Shown one piece after another: positions 24,533-31,607 of a stretch of DNA of 35,492 nt. The notes under the pieces are model-generated. The model was not told the origin of the DNA. It searched no databases and worked only from the letters and a program-made list of their open reading frames with translations. Within the stretch, counting starts at the first letter, position 1; every line of letters begins with the position of its first letter. Source of the stretch: Flavobacterium psychrophilum (GTDB lineage Bacteria; Bacteroidota; Bacteroidia; Flavobacteriales; Flavobacteriaceae); assembly GCA_003243255.1 (NCBI GenBank), contig QFQM01000026.1, positions 1-35,492 on the forward strand, given 5' to 3'. The position numbers and the translations under genes were made by a program.

Positions 24533-24672
24533 AGTAATTGAGTAATTCGTCTCTTAAAATAGAAGTAATTACGTGTAAATCAGTTGGGCAATTTTATCTA
24601 ACAAAATGTACTTATCAAATGCTTGTTAATTAGATTGCGTAAAAAGTGTATTTTAGTAGTGTAATTACGCAA
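24533..24672. repeat. Repeat cluster and inverted repeat upstream of the primase gene
   Basis: RGTAATT occurs four times (24533, 24541, 24564 as AGTAATT; 24660 as TGTAATT), and GTAATTACG occurs at 24565-24573 and 24661-24669. A perfect inverted repeat TTGCGTAA (24635-24642) and TTACGCAA (24665-24672) is also present. It could be an operator or a replication origin for the following primase-type gene. This covers most of the gene-free stretch 24518-24729. Confidence 0.45.
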
Positions 24673-24697
24673 AATTTCACGATCTCTTTTTGGTTTC

Positions 24698-24705
24698 TAC
24701 TTTCG
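24698..24705 (+). promoter_or_regulatory. Possible -7 element for the primase gene
   Basis: TACTTTCG matches TAnnTTTG at seven of eight positions and lies 24 bases before the ATG at 24730. Confidence 0.35.
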
Positions 24706-24729
24706 CACCATAATCTTAAAAAATGAATT

Positions 24730-27087
24730 ATGGTAAACGACTTAAAAAAACAACTATTAGAGAATAGTAATAATGGTTTAGATTTCTTTAGAATTTATTT
24801 TGGCGCTGACCTTCAGCTATCAACACCAAAACGTTTTGGAAATATTAAGAGTCCGTTTTACAACGATAATAATGGAAGCTTTTCTATATACCAGAAAGAA
24901 AACGGTAGATGGTACTTTCATGATCATGGTAATCCATATTATCTTGGAGACTGTTTCGACTTCTATGCTTTTGTGTATAAGCTTGATATTCAAAAGGATT
25001 TTCCTGAGATTTTACGCAGAATGGAGAAGGTGTTACAAGACGGCATTTCTCAAGTCGCTGAAATGTCTTCAACAAATGGCTTAGTTGATATTTCAGATGT
25101 CAGTAGTGTTGAGGTGCACAAAGTCCCGATGAGTGACAGGGCGAAAGAATTCTGGAAAGCCTTCGGCATAACAGAAGGTATTTTGAGAATTAATCGTGTA
25201 ATGCAGATAAACGGATACACGACAACATTCAATGATGGCACTACAAAAGATACATGGCAGGAAGATATGGTCTTTGCTTATGATATGGACGGTTATTATA
25301 AAATCTACTATCCTAAGACAGAAACAAGAGAAAAGAAGTTTTTTACTTATAAGTGCAAAGGGAAAAGAGAGCATATCTTCGGGAGGCGTTTTCAAAATCA
25401 AAGTGATGTTTTGTTTTTAACGGGAGGAGAAAAGGATGTCATGACCTTGCACAGTTTGGGCTATCAGGCAATCTGTTTAGGGAGTGAAAATGCACAGCCG
25501 AGCAGGAGGCTTGCCAAGGATCTATTTGAGGAAGATGTTAAGGTAGTGGTTTTATATGATAACGATGATGCTGGCAGAGATGGTGCAGAAAAAATCTCGA
25601 AATTGTATTCTTGGCAAATTGCCGACATTTCTACAATTATAGAACAGGGATATGAAGTAAAAGATATTTCCGATTATGTTAAGCTTGGTTTGCCAATAGA
25701 AAAGTTGAAATCTTTATTAGATCAGTTTGAGGATTGCTCAAGCGAAGAAACCGAAGAATTCCAACAAACCGAATTACAAGAGAGTTGTTTAGAAGAGTTG
25801 AATGAAGTAAAGCAGTTCAATGCGGATTACATACCTGAATTTGTATACGAAAACCTACCTCAAAGCCTTAAAGAGGTGGTATGTAAGTTTGATAAAACAA
25901 GAAGGGATTTGCTGCTGATAGGAAGCCTCGGGGTTTTAAGCAACATAATAAGAGCAACAGGAGTGTACGACCATAAAGTGGTTTATCCTAACCTGTTTGT
26001 ATTTGTTAGTGCACCTGCTTCTACAGGTAAAGGTGACCTTATATGGGCAAAGCGGTTAGGAGATGCGATAAACAAAAAGTTTGACAAGGAGTATAACTCG
26101 GCTTACAGGTCTTACTTGGAAGACAAGAAGGGTGAATCTAAACCGTACAAAAAAAGGCTTTTTGTCTCGGGGAATGCAAGCTATTCCGCTCTGCTGCAAC
26201 AATTGTTTGTTAATGGTGGCGAAGGAGTAATGTTCGAGACTGAAGCCGATACTTTGAATACTGCTTTGGAAAAGGAGTGGGGTAATTATTCGGATGTTAT
26301 GAGAAGGGTGTTTGAATTCGAGGTCATAAGTAGGCTAAGGAAAGATGAAGAAGAGTGCATTGATATTGAGAACCCTCGGCTTTCGATAGTGTTGACAGGA
26401 ACTAAAGACCAATTGATAAAACTCATACCAACACCCGAAAACGGACTGTTCAGCAGATTTATCTTTATCGATCTGCCGCAGACTTTAGTATGGCGAAATC
26501 CTTTTGAAAGTAGGGAGGACTATGGAGCATATTATTCATCCTTATCTGAGAAATTCCTTAAGTATTATGAACATACAAGAACTACAGAGTTCAGCTTCAG
26601 TTTGTCTGACAACCAAATACCTGTTTTTAATAAACTTCATAGTGATAAGCAAGAACATGATAACGTAATGTTAGGATCACAGATTATTGCTTCTGTAAGA
26701 CGAATGGGAGCTATTCACTTCCGTTTGGCGATGTTGTTAAGTACACTTAGGATGCTTGATGAAGGTAAAAAACTCAATAATGTCTTATGTAGTGATACCG
26801 ATTTTGAAGTTTCAACGGAACTTGTTAAATTTTTCGCCAAGCATACAGAGAAAATTTATAGCCAATTACCTAAAAAAATAATAGAACATCCCAAACTGAC
26901 AACTCAGATTGTTCAGTTTTATGAGAACTTGAAGGACGAGTTTACCTCAAAAGATCTTATATCCGTAGGGGAACAAATGGGAATTGCTAAAAGCACCTAC
27001 GAGGCACATGTTAGAAAACTTATTAAAATCAAGCGCGTCGAACGATTAAAACAAGGATTGTATAGAAAGATACAGAAAGACCAGTAA
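24730..27087 (+). CDS. Toprim/DUF3987 primase-helicase-like protein of a mobile element
   Basis: This is a 785-residue protein. Residues about 36-85 look like a CHC2-type primase zinc domain that has lost its cysteines (SPFYNDNNGSFSIY ... FHDHG). A Toprim domain follows, with the glutamate in TGGEKDV (about 231-237) and LYDNDDAGRDGAE (about 275-287). After a Glu-rich linker (about 335-375), a DUF3987-type P-loop domain has SAPASTGKGDL (about 427-437), ending in a winged-helix-like segment (about 715-785). Such proteins serve as primase or helicase in plasmids, phages and Bacteroides mobilizable elements of the NBU type. No mobilization gene is next to it. Base composition is less AT-rich than the STAND gene before it, suggesting a different source. 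Confidence 0.85.
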   Translation: MVNDLKKQLLENSNNGLDFFRIYFGADLQLSTPKRFGNIKSPFYNDNNGSFSIYQKENGRWYFHDHGNPYYLGDCFDFYAFVYKLDIQKDFPEILRRMEKVLQDGISQVAEMSSTNGLVDISDVSSVEVHKVPMSDRAKEFWKAFGITEGILRINRVMQINGYTTTFNDGTTKDTWQEDMVFAYDMDGYYKIYYPKTETREKKFFTYKCKGKREHIFGRRFQNQSDVLFLTGGEKDVMTLHSLGYQAICLGSENAQPSRRLAKDLFEEDVKVVVLYDNDDAGRDGAEKISKLYSWQIADISTIIEQGYEVKDISDYVKLGLPIEKLKSLLDQFEDCSSEETEEFQQTELQESCLEELNEVKQFNADYIPEFVYENLPQSLKEVVCKFDKTRRDLLLIGSLGVLSNIIRATGVYDHKVVYPNLFVFVSAPASTGKGDLIWAKRLGDAINKKFDKEYNSAYRSYLEDKKGESKPYKKRLFVSGNASYSALLQQLFVNGGEGVMFETEADTLNTALEKEWGNYSDVMRRVFEFEVISRLRKDEEECIDIENPRLSIVLTGTKDQLIKLIPTPENGLFSRFIFIDLPQTLVWRNPFESREDYGAYYSSLSEKFLKYYEHTRTTEFSFSLSDNQIPVFNKLHSDKQEHDNVMLGSQIIASVRRMGAIHFRLAMLLSTLRMLDEGKKLNNVLCSDTDFEVSTELVKFFAKHTEKIYSQLPKKIIEHPKLTTQIVQFYENLKDEFTSKDLISVGEQMGIAKSTYEAHVRKLIKIKRVERLKQGLYRKIQKDQ

Positions 27088-27091
27088 AACG

Positions 27092-27262
27092 TTATTCAAA
27101 CATGTTTTTTAGCTGTTCAATTTCGCTTATGCTTATACGCATCTCGGAAGAAATTTTAGTATCTGAGTACCCTATTTGTTTAAGAAGTAGATAGCCATAG
27201 AAATTAGCTACAGCATGTTGATAGTTGGTTTCTGTAAAAAAGTCGCTTTGATCTATAGCCAT
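27092..27262 (-). CDS. Small 56-residue protein, possible HTH-like
   Basis: The frame starts with MAIDQSDFF and ends in IEQLKNMFE. The middle segment (YLLLKQIGYSDTKISSEMRISISEIEQL) reads like a helix-turn-helix: a helix, the turn YSDTKIS, then a second helix entering MRISISEIEQ. It may be a small DNA-binding regulator of the element. It converges with the primase gene, with four bases between the stops. No family recognised. Confidence 0.55.
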   Translation of the reverse strand: MAIDQSDFFTETNYQHAVANFYGYLLLKQIGYSDTKISSEMRISISEIEQLKNMFE

Positions 27263-27284
27263 GATAAATTAATTTTTGGTAACA

Positions 27285-27374
27285 TTACACCCTTAGTTTA
27301 GAATATTTACCGTTGGCAGAGTATTTATTAAGGGTGTATTTTGCATCGGTGCCAACCCATTCTGGGAATAGAGG
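27285..27374 (-). pseudogene. Possible C-terminal remnant of a lost gene
   Basis: A 29-codon open stretch ends with a stop 22 bases before the start of the 56-residue gene. It has no ATG and is closed upstream by an in-frame TAA. The residues (PEWVGTDAKYTLNKYSANG and onward) look protein-like rather than random. It may be the end of a gene removed by insertion or deletion. The rest of the gap 27375-27459 shows nothing. Confidence 0.25.
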
Positions 27375-27459
27375 TTATGTTGTATTTCTTTTTAAGCTAT
27401 AGCTGCAGTTTCTTTGAGTGCCTTCCTCTATAAACAAAAGACACTGAAAGTAAACTTTA

Positions 27460-28416
27460 TTAATCAGTTGTTGTGAAGGTATATGCTATTGTTCCTACTT
27501 GTTGTTCATTTGAATTGTATAACGGTTCCCAACTCGTACGAAGCGCCGCTAATTTAGCTTCTTCCATAAGGCATTCCTCAAAATTAGTTGTGCCTTTGCT
27601 GCCTGCGGTAGCTTCAATTACTTTACCCGAGCTATCTACAATAACAGAGACTACTACAATTCCATATTCATTACATTTATATTTAGGTTTTGGCCGCACG
27701 ACTATCTTTCTGCTTCTATCAATTTTTGCGAGTATGGTGTCTTTGGATTTGACAGCTCCAGTTCCGGCTCCGGCTCCTTTTTCTGTTTTATTTTGTTTGA
27801 TTTCAGCCTCCATTTTACGTATGTCTTGCTCATAATTTTGGTCGCTCGACATTACGTTTTTTATCAGCTCTTGGCTTCTTTTCTTTTCAATTAGTTTTTT
27901 TTCTGCAAAAAACTTTTGTTGTGTTTTTTTATCCCATTCATTTATATCCGTTTTATAGTAATCTACGCATGCAATGCTATTGTTATTTAGATGAAATTTA
28001 TAATAATAAGCAAAGCTATCATCGAAGTACATATCATCAATTTGGTGGGGTGCATAAATTTCTCTATACTTCCTTTTGATTGTATCTAAGTTAATAGTTT
28101 CGAACTCCTTGATAGTATGGTGCAGGATACCATTTTTTATTATATATCGTTCACAATAGTCAGCTTTCATCCTAAAGTCTATTAGATATTGGTTCTGGTA
28201 ACATTGCGATACTTCTATCAATTGACCATTAATATATTTTGAATCCCAAGTCCAATAGGGTTCCGATACTTTTTTTAATGGATTAGATTTGTTTTGTGTG
28301 CTTGTACTCCACTCAACTACCGTTTTGACATAACGTGCTTCTTGACCGATTTTTATTGATTGACCATGAATAGTGGTACTGATTACCAGGAGTAAAAAGA
28401 AGAAGATTTTTTTCAT
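27460..28416 (-). CDS. TonB-like secreted protein
   Basis: The start is set at ATG 28416 (MKKIFFFLLLVISTTIHGQ, 318 residues), which opens with a good signal peptide; the frame is open eight codons further upstream, but that would precede the signal. The middle is charged and helical (KKTQQKFFAEKKLIEKKRSQEL), with a glycine/alanine linker (EKGAGAGTGAVKS). The last approximately 75 residues form a TonB C-terminal-like domain: YGIVVVSVIVDSSGKVIEA, then a helix and a final strand VGTIAYTFTT. Classical TonB has an uncleaved anchor, so this secreted variant may not drive transport. Position on the island, next to the integrase, suggests a cargo gene. Confidence 0.7.
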   Translation of the reverse strand: MKKIFFFLLLVISTTIHGQSIKIGQEARYVKTVVEWSTSTQNKSNPLKKVSEPYWTWDSKYINGQLIEVSQCYQNQYLIDFRMKADYCERYIIKNGILHHTIKEFETINLDTIKRKYREIYAPHQIDDMYFDDSFAYYYKFHLNNNSIACVDYYKTDINEWDKKTQQKFFAEKKLIEKKRSQELIKNVMSSDQNYEQDIRKMEAEIKQNKTEKGAGAGTGAVKSKDTILAKIDRSRKIVVRPKPKYKCNEYGIVVVSVIVDSSGKVIEATAGSKGTTNFEECLMEEAKLAALRTSWEPLYNSNEQQVGTIAYTFTTTD

Positions 28417-28463
28417 ATCTAATGGATCTGCCAGTTCCAAAGCAGATATTAGTTAATGAAAAA

Positions 28464-28616
28464 AGCGTGGAACTGTAGCTTTTCGCATCTGAGGTACCGC
28501 CAAGCACCCTGCACACAAATAAACTAAGCCCACGCCGAGCGTGAGCGACAGTCTATTTAACTTGTGTGCATCTATAAATTGGCGGTTTTCAGATACAAGA
28601 TTAAATAGCTAACGCT
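28464..28616. repeat. Compound 153-bp imperfect palindrome beside the integrase gene
   Basis: Nested arm pairs are, from outside in: AGCGT (28464) with ACGCT (28612); ATCTGA (28487) with TCAGAT (28589); ACCGCCAA (28496) with TTGGCGGT (28579); TGCACACAA (28510) with TTGTGTGCA (28562); and CACGC (28531) with GCGTG (28539). Spacers differ slightly between arms, so the folded form would be a long stem with bulges. It fills the gene-free stretch 28417-28726. It may be a recombination site, a MITE-like repeat or a structured RNA. Confidence 0.75.
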
Positions 28617-28680
28617 ATAATATTTTCGATATGTTCGTGGTAAAATTACGAAAAGCCTTTCAATCTAACTAAATGAAATA

Positions 28681-28706
28681 GAAAAAGGATAGCAATTGCT
28701 ATCTTT
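28681..28706 (-). terminator. Terminator after the integrase gene
   Basis: The perfect palindrome GATAGCAATTGCTATC (28688-28703) is followed on the minus strand by CTTTTTC. It lies 21 bases beyond the integrase stop. Confidence 0.7.
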
Positions 28707-28726
28707 AAGGTAATTCTGTATTTATG

Positions 28727-29965
28727 CTACGCCGATTTTTTAAAGTACTCTAAGAATCGCATGGCATTTTCTTCCTTGGAAATTTTTATGTACGTCATAA
28801 ATGATTTTTCGGTTGAGTGACCTGTTAATTGCATTATCATAGGGGAAGGTATGCCTCGCTTAAACATATTAGTAGCGAAACTTCTCCTCGCTGTATGTGT
28901 AGAAATCATTTCCCATTTTCTGAAGGTTTGCTTTATGGTTTTATTTCCACTGGTATAGGACTTTTGGATTACTTCATCAAACCCTGCGATTTGCATTATT
29001 ACCTTCAGATATTCGTTCATCTTTTGATTACAGTACGCTTTAGGGAGCTTGCCCTCATACTTTTCGATTATTTCAATAACATCAGGTAACACAGGGATGA
29101 TAACGTCGGTACCTGTTTTTTGTGTCCTAATCTTAATCCTGTCCTCTATAATGTTTTCGGGAGCAAGCTTTGAAAAGTCGCTGAATCGTAAACCTGTATA
29201 GCATGCGATAATGAACAGGTCTCGTACATGCGTCAGTTTTTTGCTGTATGAAAGATCAAGGTTTTTGACCCTGGCCAATTCTTCTTCGCTAAGATATATA
29301 TTGTATACATCTTCTCTTAATGCTTTAAAGTCTTTACTCTTATAAGACATATAGGTGTTTAGACCTCTTTCTGTAGCTGAGTTGAGAATCGATTTCAGAA
29401 CCTTTATTACTTTGCCGAACCCATTATTGCCTAAACCCTTATAGCCTGTATAGTAATCGAAAAATTTATAGTAAAATGATAAGTTGAAACTACTCCAGTT
29501 GAGGGTTGTTTTTTCAAATGCTTCAAATCCTTTTAGGTTATTAATGATATTGTTATAGCAACGTAGCGTATTTGGGTTAAGCTTTACCTTAGCCTCTCTT
29601 AGGTATTCCTCTACGAATTCCCAGAACGGCAGTTCTACTTTTGCTTTTTTGGTTGCTTTCTCGTCGCTATGAAGGTTTTTTACATAGTCACAAGTGGGGT
29701 TGATGTCATTCGCCAATGCGGAGTTAATGATGTCTTCAATTTTCTGACGCTGAACCGACAATAAAACATTCAGCTTGATATAGCCGAGAAATGCCTTTTT
29801 AATACATTGGTTTTTTTTATCCAAAAATTGTGGGTCAATATTTTTTCCGGTGAAAAAATGAGTTGTTTTAGCTTGATGTGTGTATCTGAACATCAACATT
29901 GATTGATTACTATCACACGACATTTGTGAGTGTGATTTTTTACAAATAAGTTTTAATGTAGCCAT
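28727..29965 (-). CDS. Tyrosine-type site-specific recombinase (integrase)
   Basis: This 412-residue protein has an N-terminal arm-binding region (about 1-105), a SAM-like core-binding domain (about 113-205) and the catalytic domain. The active-site residues are in place: Arg260 in YTGLRFSD, a lysine in the RTQKTGTD beta-hairpin (Lys283), His357 and Arg360 in HTARRSF, His383 in TGHSTEK, and the nucleophile Tyr392 in MTYIK. This is the layout of Bacteroidota phage/ICE-type integrases. It would integrate and excise the element. An excisionase-like gene lies 89 bases upstream, and a compound palindrome lies at its 3' side. Confidence 0.95.
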   Translation of the reverse strand: MATLKLICKKSHSQMSCDSNQSMLMFRYTHQAKTTHFFTGKNIDPQFLDKKNQCIKKAFLGYIKLNVLLSVQRQKIEDIINSALANDINPTCDYVKNLHSDEKATKKAKVELPFWEFVEEYLREAKVKLNPNTLRCYNNIINNLKGFEAFEKTTLNWSSFNLSFYYKFFDYYTGYKGLGNNGFGKVIKVLKSILNSATERGLNTYMSYKSKDFKALREDVYNIYLSEEELARVKNLDLSYSKKLTHVRDLFIIACYTGLRFSDFSKLAPENIIEDRIKIRTQKTGTDVIIPVLPDVIEIIEKYEGKLPKAYCNQKMNEYLKVIMQIAGFDEVIQKSYTSGNKTIKQTFRKWEMISTHTARRSFATNMFKRGIPSPMIMQLTGHSTEKSFMTYIKISKEENAMRFLEYFKKSA

Positions 29966-30054
29966 TCTTTAATTACGATTAAATTATTTAGGCGGGAAGA
30001 TCCCCAAATATTGATGGCAAAAATTCATTTTCTAAAAATGGTTAGGATAGCTCC

Positions 30055-30342
30055 CTAACTGAGGCTTTTGAAGAAGTGCTCTACTTCGGATTGTCGGAAG
30101 CGTACAGATCCGTCGATGTTGAGAACAGGGAAGTTTGGATGTTTCTTTCGCAACTTGTTGATATGCGATTTTGAGACTTTTAGAGCTGAAGCTAACTCAT
30201 CGGTTGTAAGTAAGGGTAAGCTACTATCATCCTGTTTTGGTAATTTCATTAGCTCTTTCACCGAGCCTGAAACTTCTTTAGCAAGAAGTGTGATGAGCTC
30301 AGAGATAAATGTCGCTAAATGGTAATTGATTTTTTCATCCAT
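30055..30342 (-). CDS. Excisionase-like helix-turn-helix protein
   Basis: This 95-residue protein has a C-terminal MerR/excisionase-type winged helix (about 44-95): LLTTDELASALKVSKSHINKLRKK, then FPVLNIDGSVRFRQSEVEHFF, matching the HTH_17 DNA-binding family. The N-terminal 40 residues are helical. Next to a tyrosine integrase, such proteins usually direct excision or regulate the element. The minus-strand promoter element lies 26 bases before the start. Confidence 0.88.
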   Translation of the reverse strand: MDEKINYHLATFISELITLLAKEVSGSVKELMKLPKQDDSSLPLLTTDELASALKVSKSHINKLRKKHPNFPVLNIDGSVRFRQSEVEHFFKSLS

Positions 30343-30367
30343 ATGGTTGTTGTTTTAATTTATGGGA

Positions 30368-30375
30368 CAAACTTA
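30368..30375 (-). promoter_or_regulatory. Predicted -7 element for the excisionase-like gene
   Basis: The minus strand reads TAAGTTTG, matching TAnnTTTG, 26 bases before the start at 30342. No clear -33 element. Confidence 0.5.
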
Positions 30376-30430
30376 TGGAGTTAGAACAGGGTGAAATAAT
30401 GTGCATGAAATATTGATATTATTACATTAA

Positions 30431-31405
30431 TTACGCTTTTCTAATATTTCGGCTAACTATTTCTATGTACTCGTCTACAGTAAGTGGTTTTTTAGCATTC
30501 AACTTAGCGTAATTTTCTCGAATTTGAGGAAAAGCTAAGAACATCATCATTGCAAAATTGGTTTTTTTGGTAGCAATCCGATAGTCACGTATATTGGTTC
30601 GGAAATTGATATGCAATTGCTCTTTTTCTTCAAGCAATTTTACAAACTCAGGTTTAATTTCATCCTTACTTGTTCTTTCATCCTCAATCTTGATTTTGAT
30701 TTGCCTCAAATTTTCTTTTGCCTTTTCCTTCATGTATCTCAGGTCTCTTTTATAAAGTGAGTAAAGCTGATAAAAAGCTTTAAAGATTTCATCACTTTTT
30801 GTAAAATGTATATGTAGCATTTGAGCATTGTGGTCTATGAAGCGGGATTGAAAAAAATTCTCAATTAACTGTTGTGTTACCCTGTCCTGAAATATATTTT
30901 TGAATATAGAGGTTACGGCAATCCTAAATTTTTCCTTTTCAACGCTCTGTTGATCATATGGAAGCTTCGCAAATGAAGTAAGCTTGCTGTTTAATCCTGC
31001 TTCCGAAAAATTAACCTTAATTTCGGATTTTAGATTGGAGGTTGCTTTCCTTTTATATTCGCTTAAGTGCTTATCGCAAATTTTCATAATTTCAATTTGA
31101 TACTTTTCGAGTTGCCCTCGCTTTGCAATAATTTGTTCGAAATCTTCGAAATCTTCTATTTCTTTGAGCTTAATACAAAAAATAGATCTACTGTTGGCTT
31201 TGTTGAAATATTGTTTCAAATAATACAGAAAGATATATTTTTCATGAGCATCATATTTATCGCCTGAAATAATCTCATTAAGCTTTAAAGCAACTTTTGA
31301 TTGTTTTATGCTGAAATTGGTAAATATTTTCAATGCCGAAAATACTTTTACAACCGATACCGGGCTTAAGTCAATAAGGAGAGGTTCAATTCTGCTATGA
31401 GCCAT
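30431..31405 (-). CDS. Unrecognised 324-residue helical protein between integrase and Gabija
   Basis: I do not recognise this protein. It has no signal peptide, no membrane segment and no nucleotide or metal motif I can identify. It is lysine- and glutamate-rich and predicted helical, with likely coiled-coil stretches around residues 85-125 and 225-270 (EKAKENLRQIKIKIEDERTS). It ends with a compact motif KPLTVDEYIEIVSRNI. The RteC family was considered, but the expected conserved motifs are not visible. It is transcribed away from the Gabija genes, from a divergent promoter region that contains an operator-like palindrome. It could be an element accessory protein or a regulator. Confidence 0.7.
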   Translation of the reverse strand: MAHSRIEPLLIDLSPVSVVKVFSALKIFTNFSIKQSKVALKLNEIISGDKYDAHEKYIFLYYLKQYFNKANSRSIFCIKLKEIEDFEDFEQIIAKRGQLEKYQIEIMKICDKHLSEYKRKATSNLKSEIKVNFSEAGLNSKLTSFAKLPYDQQSVEKEKFRIAVTSIFKNIFQDRVTQQLIENFFQSRFIDHNAQMLHIHFTKSDEIFKAFYQLYSLYKRDLRYMKEKAKENLRQIKIKIEDERTSKDEIKPEFVKLLEEKEQLHINFRTNIRDYRIATKKTNFAMMMFLAFPQIRENYAKLNAKKPLTVDEYIEIVSRNIRKA

Positions 31406-31420
31406 ATATTATGTTTTAAG

Positions 31421-31428
31421 CAAAATTA
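31421..31428 (-). promoter_or_regulatory. Possible -7 element for the unrecognised helical protein
   Basis: The minus strand reads TAATTTTG, matching TAnnTTTG, 16 bases before the start at 31405. No TTG at the right spacing. Confidence 0.4.
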
Positions 31429-31540
31429 AAATTTGCAGGCAAATGGACCTGTTTTTAATGGATAAATTAACCATAAGCAGGACCTGTAGTATTTCGACAG
31501 TAGGTAATTATCAATAAGTCAGTTAGTAAAAATTACTTTG

Positions 31541-31561
31541 TGTGATACAGAGTGTATCACA
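31541..31561. promoter_or_regulatory. Perfect operator-like palindrome upstream of Gabija
   Basis: TGTGATAC (31541-31548) and GTATCACA (31554-31561) are perfect 8-base arms around AGAGT. The site lies 16 bases upstream of the gajA -7 element, in the -33 region, and is well placed for a repressor or activator. Two direct copies of GGACCTGT (31445 and 31480) lie further upstream in the same gap. Confidence 0.6.
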
Positions 31562-31576
31562 TAATGAAAATTCCTA

Positions 31577-31584
31577 TATATTTG
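31577..31584 (+). promoter_or_regulatory. Predicted -7 element for the Gabija genes
   Basis: TATATTTG matches TAnnTTTG and lies 23 bases before the ATG at 31608. A TTG at the normal distance is missing, which fits a promoter that needs an activator, or is weak. Confidence 0.5.
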
Positions 31585-31607
31585 AGTGAATCATTTTTAC
31601 TATAATC

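Noticed and set aside
28489..28505. CTGAGGTACCGCCAA, similar to the minus-strand CTGGAGGTACCACAA at the island's left edge, as an attL/attR pair
   Set aside because: The two copies are in opposite orientation and differ at several positions, so they would not delimit an excisable element. The similarity may be chance.
28417..28516. Minus-strand ORF of 67 codons (28313-28516) upstream of and overlapping the TonB-like gene
   Set aside because: It lies within the compound palindrome and overlaps the signal-peptide region of the better-supported gene in another frame; no protein features.
28464..28616. Classical integron attC site
   Set aside because: No RYYYAAC/GTTRRRY boxes at the ends and no integron-type integrase in view. 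It is kept only as an analogy for the folded form.
30431..31405. RteC-family regulator
   Set aside because: The location beside an integrase suggested it, but the conserved RteC motifs I know are not visible in the sequence.
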